Assembly (NCBI GenBank): GCA_049651845.1
Contig: JBASCW010000006.1
Coordinates: 1-6,596, forward strand
Origin: RBG-16-66-20 sp049651845
Lineage (GTDB): Bacteria; Pseudomonadota; Gammaproteobacteria; Burkholderiales; SG8-39
Reading direction: 5' to 3'
Length of the DNA stretch: 6,596 nucleotides
The translations under genes were made by a program, and so were the position numbers. Shown here one piece after another: positions 4,625 through 6,596 of this stretch; the stretch's first letter is position 1; each line of letters opens with the position of its first letter. The notes under the pieces were generated by a model. That model saw nothing but the letters and a program-made list of their open reading frames with translations. It was not told where the DNA came from and did no database searches.

Positions 4625-5308
4625 ATGGATAACGACAACGCAACGCGGGAAGACGCTGAACTGAAGGCGCTGCAGCAGGCGCTGCACCAGCTCTACGACC
4701 CGGTGCTGGGCGAGCCGGTGCCCGAGCGCGTGTCGGCCCCGGCGCGCGCGCGCCGCGCGCGCTGGCGCGGCACGGCAATCGCGGCCGGATGGGTCGCGCT
4801 CGGCCTCGCCGTGGGCGTGATCGCCGGCTGGCAGCTGCATGTCTGGCGCGCGGTCGCGCCGCCGCAGGCCGAGGTGCCGGGCTTCGTAAAGCGCGCGGCC
4901 GTCGCGCATGCGGTCTATTCGCCCGAAGTGCGCCACCCGGTCGAAGTCGGCGCCGACCAGGAGCAGCACCTGGTCGCCTGGCTGTCCAAGCGGCTGGGCA
5001 CGCCGCTGCGCGCGCCGCATCTCGAGGACGTCGGCTATAGCCTCGTCGGCGGCCGCTTGCTGCCCGGGGACAACGGCCCGGTGGCGCATTTCATGTACCA
5101 GTGCAAGCAAGGCACGCGCGTGACGCTGTACGTCCGCGCCAACGCGCCCGGCAGCCAGGAAACCGCGTTCCGCTACGCCGCCGAGGGCAACGTGAAGGTG
5201 TTCTACTGGATCGACCGCCGGCTCGGCTATGCGCTGTCATCGGCCGACATCGGCAGCGACGACCTGCACAAAGTCGCGAACGCGGTCTACCGCCAGCTCA
5301 ATCCCTAG
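4625..5308 (+). CDS. Single-span membrane anti-sigma factor (probable)
   Basis: Its probable role is to hold the adjacent ECF sigma factor at the inner membrane until a signal arrives. The 227-residue protein has a hydrophilic N-terminal part (1-49) with an early helical segment (DAELKALQQALHQLYDPVL at 10-28) for sigma binding, an Arg-rich stop-transfer-like patch (RARRARWR at 41-48), one membrane span at about 50-69 (GTAIAAGWVALGLAVGVIAG), and a periplasmic domain (about 85-227). That domain contains VYSPEVRHPVEV at 98-109, LGTPLRAPHLEDVGYSLVGGRLLP at 124-147 and a GTRVTLYV strand at 163-170. I recall these from a proteobacterial family of transmembrane anti-sigma regulators. The zinc-binding HxxxCxxC motif of many anti-sigma factors is absent; the only cysteine is C160. 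The start has a weak GTGAAG ahead of it within the end of the sigma gene, implying translational coupling. Its TAG stop interlocks with that of the convergent NYN gene. The assignment rests on operon position, topology and family resemblance. Confidence 0.85.
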   Translation: MDNDNATREDAELKALQQALHQLYDPVLGEPVPERVSAPARARRARWRGTAIAAGWVALGLAVGVIAGWQLHVWRAVAPPQAEVPGFVKRAAVAHAVYSPEVRHPVEVGADQEQHLVAWLSKRLGTPLRAPHLEDVGYSLVGGRLLPGDNGPVAHFMYQCKQGTRVTLYVRANAPGSQETAFRYAAEGNVKVFYWIDRRLGYALSSADIGSDDLHKVANAVYRQLNP

Positions 5309-6111
5309 GCCCGGCGCAGCACGTAGCCGCCCGATTTCTCGTCGGGCTCGAGCTTGAGCAGCCCGCGCTTCTCGGCCTCCTCCAGCAGGTCCGAGAACGC
5401 GCGGAAGCCGTAGTAGGACTCGTTGAAGCCGGGCTTGCGGCGCTTGAGCGCCTGCTTGACCATCGAGCCCCAGATCCTCTCGCCTTCGCCGCGCTCGGCG
5501 ACCAGCGCATCGAGGGTCTCGAGCACCAGGTCGAAGACTTCCTGGGCCTTGTCTTCGCCGCCGGAAGCGTCCCTCGGCGCCACCGCCTTCTGGGTCTCGC
5601 GGCGCTTCTTCTGCGCGCGCCGCTTGGCCTCGTCCTCGCGCACCAGGTCGTCGTAGTAGATGAACTCGTCGCAGTTGGCGATCAGCAGGTCGGAGGTCGA
5701 GTTCTTCACGCCCACGCCGATCACCACCTTGGCGTTCTCGCGCAGCTTGGAGACCAGCGGCGAGAAATCCGAATCGCCGCTGATGATCACGAAGGTGTCG
5801 ACGTGGCCCTTGGTGTAGCACAGGTCGAGCGCGTCCACCACCATGCGGATGTCGGCCGAATTCTTGCCCGACTGGCGCACGTGCGGGATCTCGATCAGTT
5901 CGAACGAGGCGCCGTGCATGCCGGCCTTGAACTCCTTGTAGCGCTGCCAGTCGCAGTAGGCCTTCTTGACGACGATCGAGCCCTTCAGCAGCAGCCGCTC
6001 GAGCACGCGGTTGATGTCGAATTTCTCGTACTTCGCGTCCTGCACGCCGAGCGCGACGTTCTCGAAGTCGCAGAACAGCGCCATGTTGCGCGTTTCGGGG
6101 GCGGCGGCCAT
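5305..6111 (-). CDS. NYN-domain ribonuclease-like protein with C-terminal OST-HTH/LOTUS domain
   Basis: NYN domains are PIN-like, metal-dependent nucleases that usually act on RNA, and LOTUS domains bind RNA or partner proteins. The 268-residue protein shows the acidic active-site residues in order: D15 in ALFCDFENVA, D87 in KNSADIRMVVDALD, and D113/D115 in IISGDSDFSPLV. The YKEFKAGMHG and IPHVRQSGKNSAD segments between them are family-typical. A charged linker (about 157-188, rich in Lys/Arg/Glu) leads to the LOTUS-like domain at about 189-268, recognised from the IWGSMVKQALKRRKPGFNES region, SYYGFRAFSDLLEEAEKRG and GGYVLRR. The domain pair is known as a widespread bacterial protein often labelled NYN/DUF88, whose cellular substrate is mostly unknown. 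ATG 6111 is preceded by GGAG at nine bases; ATG 6084 is a poorer alternative just before the first beta strand. It is cytosolic, with no signal peptide or membrane span. It converges with the anti-sigma gene and diverges from the ThDP enzyme. Confidence 0.92.
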   Translation of the reverse strand: MAAAPETRNMALFCDFENVALGVQDAKYEKFDINRVLERLLLKGSIVVKKAYCDWQRYKEFKAGMHGASFELIEIPHVRQSGKNSADIRMVVDALDLCYTKGHVDTFVIISGDSDFSPLVSKLRENAKVVIGVGVKNSTSDLLIANCDEFIYYDDLVREDEAKRRAQKKRRETQKAVAPRDASGGEDKAQEVFDLVLETLDALVAERGEGERIWGSMVKQALKRRKPGFNESYYGFRAFSDLLEEAEKRGLLKLEPDEKSGGYVLRRA

Positions 6112-6135
6112 GTTTCGAATCTCCGGTTCCTTGCG

Positions 6136-6145
6136 ATGCTAGCAT
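6136..6145. promoter_or_regulatory. 10-bp palindrome that reads as an extended -10 box on both strands
   Basis: ATGCTAGCAT is a perfect palindrome in the 41-base gap between two divergent genes. Each strand reads TGCTAGCAT, an extended -10 (TGn) followed by TAGCAT, which matches TATAAT at four of six positions. Rightward, the start would fall near 6152, directly at the ATG of the ThDP enzyme. Leftward, it would fall near 6129, giving the NYN gene a leader of about 17 bases that includes its GGAG. TTGCG flanks it as a direct repeat (6131-6135, 6145-6149). A dimeric regulator site is an equal possibility. Confidence 0.5.
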
Positions 6146-6152
6146 TGCGCGC

Positions 6153-6596
6153 ATGAATGGCGCCGAAAGCCTCGCGCGCACGCTCGTGGCGGGCGGCGTG
6201 GACACCTGCTTCGCCAATCCCGGCACCTCCGAGATGCACTTCGTCTCCGCGCTCGACCGCGTCGCCGGCCTGCGCTGCGTGCTGGGCCTCGCCGAGACGG
6301 TGGTCGCCGGCTGCGCCGACGGCTACGCGCGCATGGCGGGCAAGCCCGCGGCGACGCTGTTCCACTGCGGGCCGGGCCTGGGCAACGCGATCGCCAACCT
6401 GCACAACGCCAAGCGCGCGTACACCCCGATCGTCAACATCGTCGGCGACCACGCCACCTATCACCGCCCGCACGACGCGCCGCTCACGGCCGACACCGAA
6501 AGCCTCGCGCGCACCGTGTCGTCATGGGTGCGCACCTGCGCGAGCGCGCGCTCGGTCGGCAGCGACGCCGCCGAGGCGATCCGCGCGGCGCGCACG
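6153..6596 (+). CDS. Thiamine-diphosphate enzyme, acetolactate-synthase-like large subunit (5' part)
   Basis: The first 148 residues of a ThDP-dependent decarboxylase/synthase are present; the gene runs off the right edge (family members have about 510-570 residues). The N-terminal pyrimidine-binding domain is clear: SLARTLVAGGVDTCFANPGTSE at 6-27, then LGLAETVVAGCADGYARMAGKPAA at 44-67 with the conserved glutamate E48 that activates the cofactor, then GPGLGNAIANLHNAKRAYTPIVNIVGDHATYHR at 73-105. The FANPGTSE and GDHATYHRPHDAPLTAD segments fit the group annotated as acetolactate synthase large subunit but related to benzoylformate decarboxylase, rather than the biosynthetic IlvB. The actual substrate is uncertain. 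No regulatory small-subunit gene is visible. ATG 6153 has no Shine-Dalgarno and lies just after a -10-like palindrome, so it may be leaderless. Nearby ATG 6157 is out of frame. Confidence 0.9.
   Translation, partial: MNGAESLARTLVAGGVDTCFANPGTSEMHFVSALDRVAGLRCVLGLAETVVAGCADGYARMAGKPAATLFHCGPGLGNAIANLHNAKRAYTPIVNIVGDHATYHRPHDAPLTADTESLARTVSSWVRTCASARSVGSDAAEAIRAART

Noticed and set aside
3179..5110. A 643-codon open frame on the minus strand, the longest in the window
   Set aside because: It is antisense to the dihaem cytochrome, sigma factor and anti-sigma genes, which have clear motifs. Its own translation is low-complexity Arg/Ala/His without recognisable domains.
5101..6156. A 351-codon plus-strand frame opposite the NYN gene
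   Set aside because: It is a mirror of the NYN codons, with a Leu/Val/His-rich product and no motif, while the minus strand shows an intact NYN active site.
1..6596. tRNA, rRNA, CRISPR, transposase, phage or attachment-site sequences
   Set aside because: No repeat arrays, cloverleaf-like sequence with CCA end, terminal inverted repeats or mobile-element proteins were seen on either strand.

Overview
The window reads as a stretch of chromosome from a high-GC betaproteobacterium. GC is about two-thirds by eye. The pointers are an engB-hemB pair on one strand divergent from a dihaem cytochrome c4, the close similarity of HemB to the Asp-rich metal-site type common in proteobacteria, and strong G/C third positions throughout. 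The assignment to class rests on remembered gene order and protein style, not on a search. Coding density is very high: no gap between genes exceeds about 150 bases, and no tRNA, rRNA, CRISPR, insertion sequence or phage gene is visible.

Left part (1-1860): the last 31 codons of an unidentified plus-strand gene end in a stop interlocked with that of hemB (porphobilinogen synthase, minus strand). Upstream of hemB on the same strand lies engB (ysxC), a ribosome-assembly GTPase. The roughly 150 bases between them are packed with inverted repeats. None ends in a T-run when read with the genes, so engB-hemB co-transcription is plausible.

Middle (1861-4051): engB diverges from a plus-strand run of three exported c-type cytochromes: a dihaem c4, a monohaem class II c', and a dihaem protein resembling the cytochrome subunits of periplasmic dehydrogenases. 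Together they carry five CXXCH haem sites. They probably serve periplasmic electron transfer, with c' a candidate for NO or other gas binding. HemB next door makes the haem precursor porphobilinogen.

Right part (4068-6596): an ECF-type sigma factor and, three bases after it, a single-span membrane protein that looks like its anti-sigma factor. The latter converges on a minus-strand NYN-nuclease/LOTUS-domain protein with the two stops interlocked. The NYN gene diverges from the start of a thiamine-diphosphate enzyme of the acetolactate-synthase type, which runs off the right end.

The main non-coding signals are two apparently leaderless or near-leaderless starts (sigma factor and ThDP enzyme), a perfect 10-bp palindrome between the last two genes that reads as a -10 element on both strands, back-to-back promoters between engB and c4, two CTAG stop-stop overlaps, and the hairpin cluster between hemB and engB. 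No obviously new multi-gene system is present. The best candidate for something undescribed is possible control of the cytochrome run by the adjacent sigma/anti-sigma pair, which is inference only.
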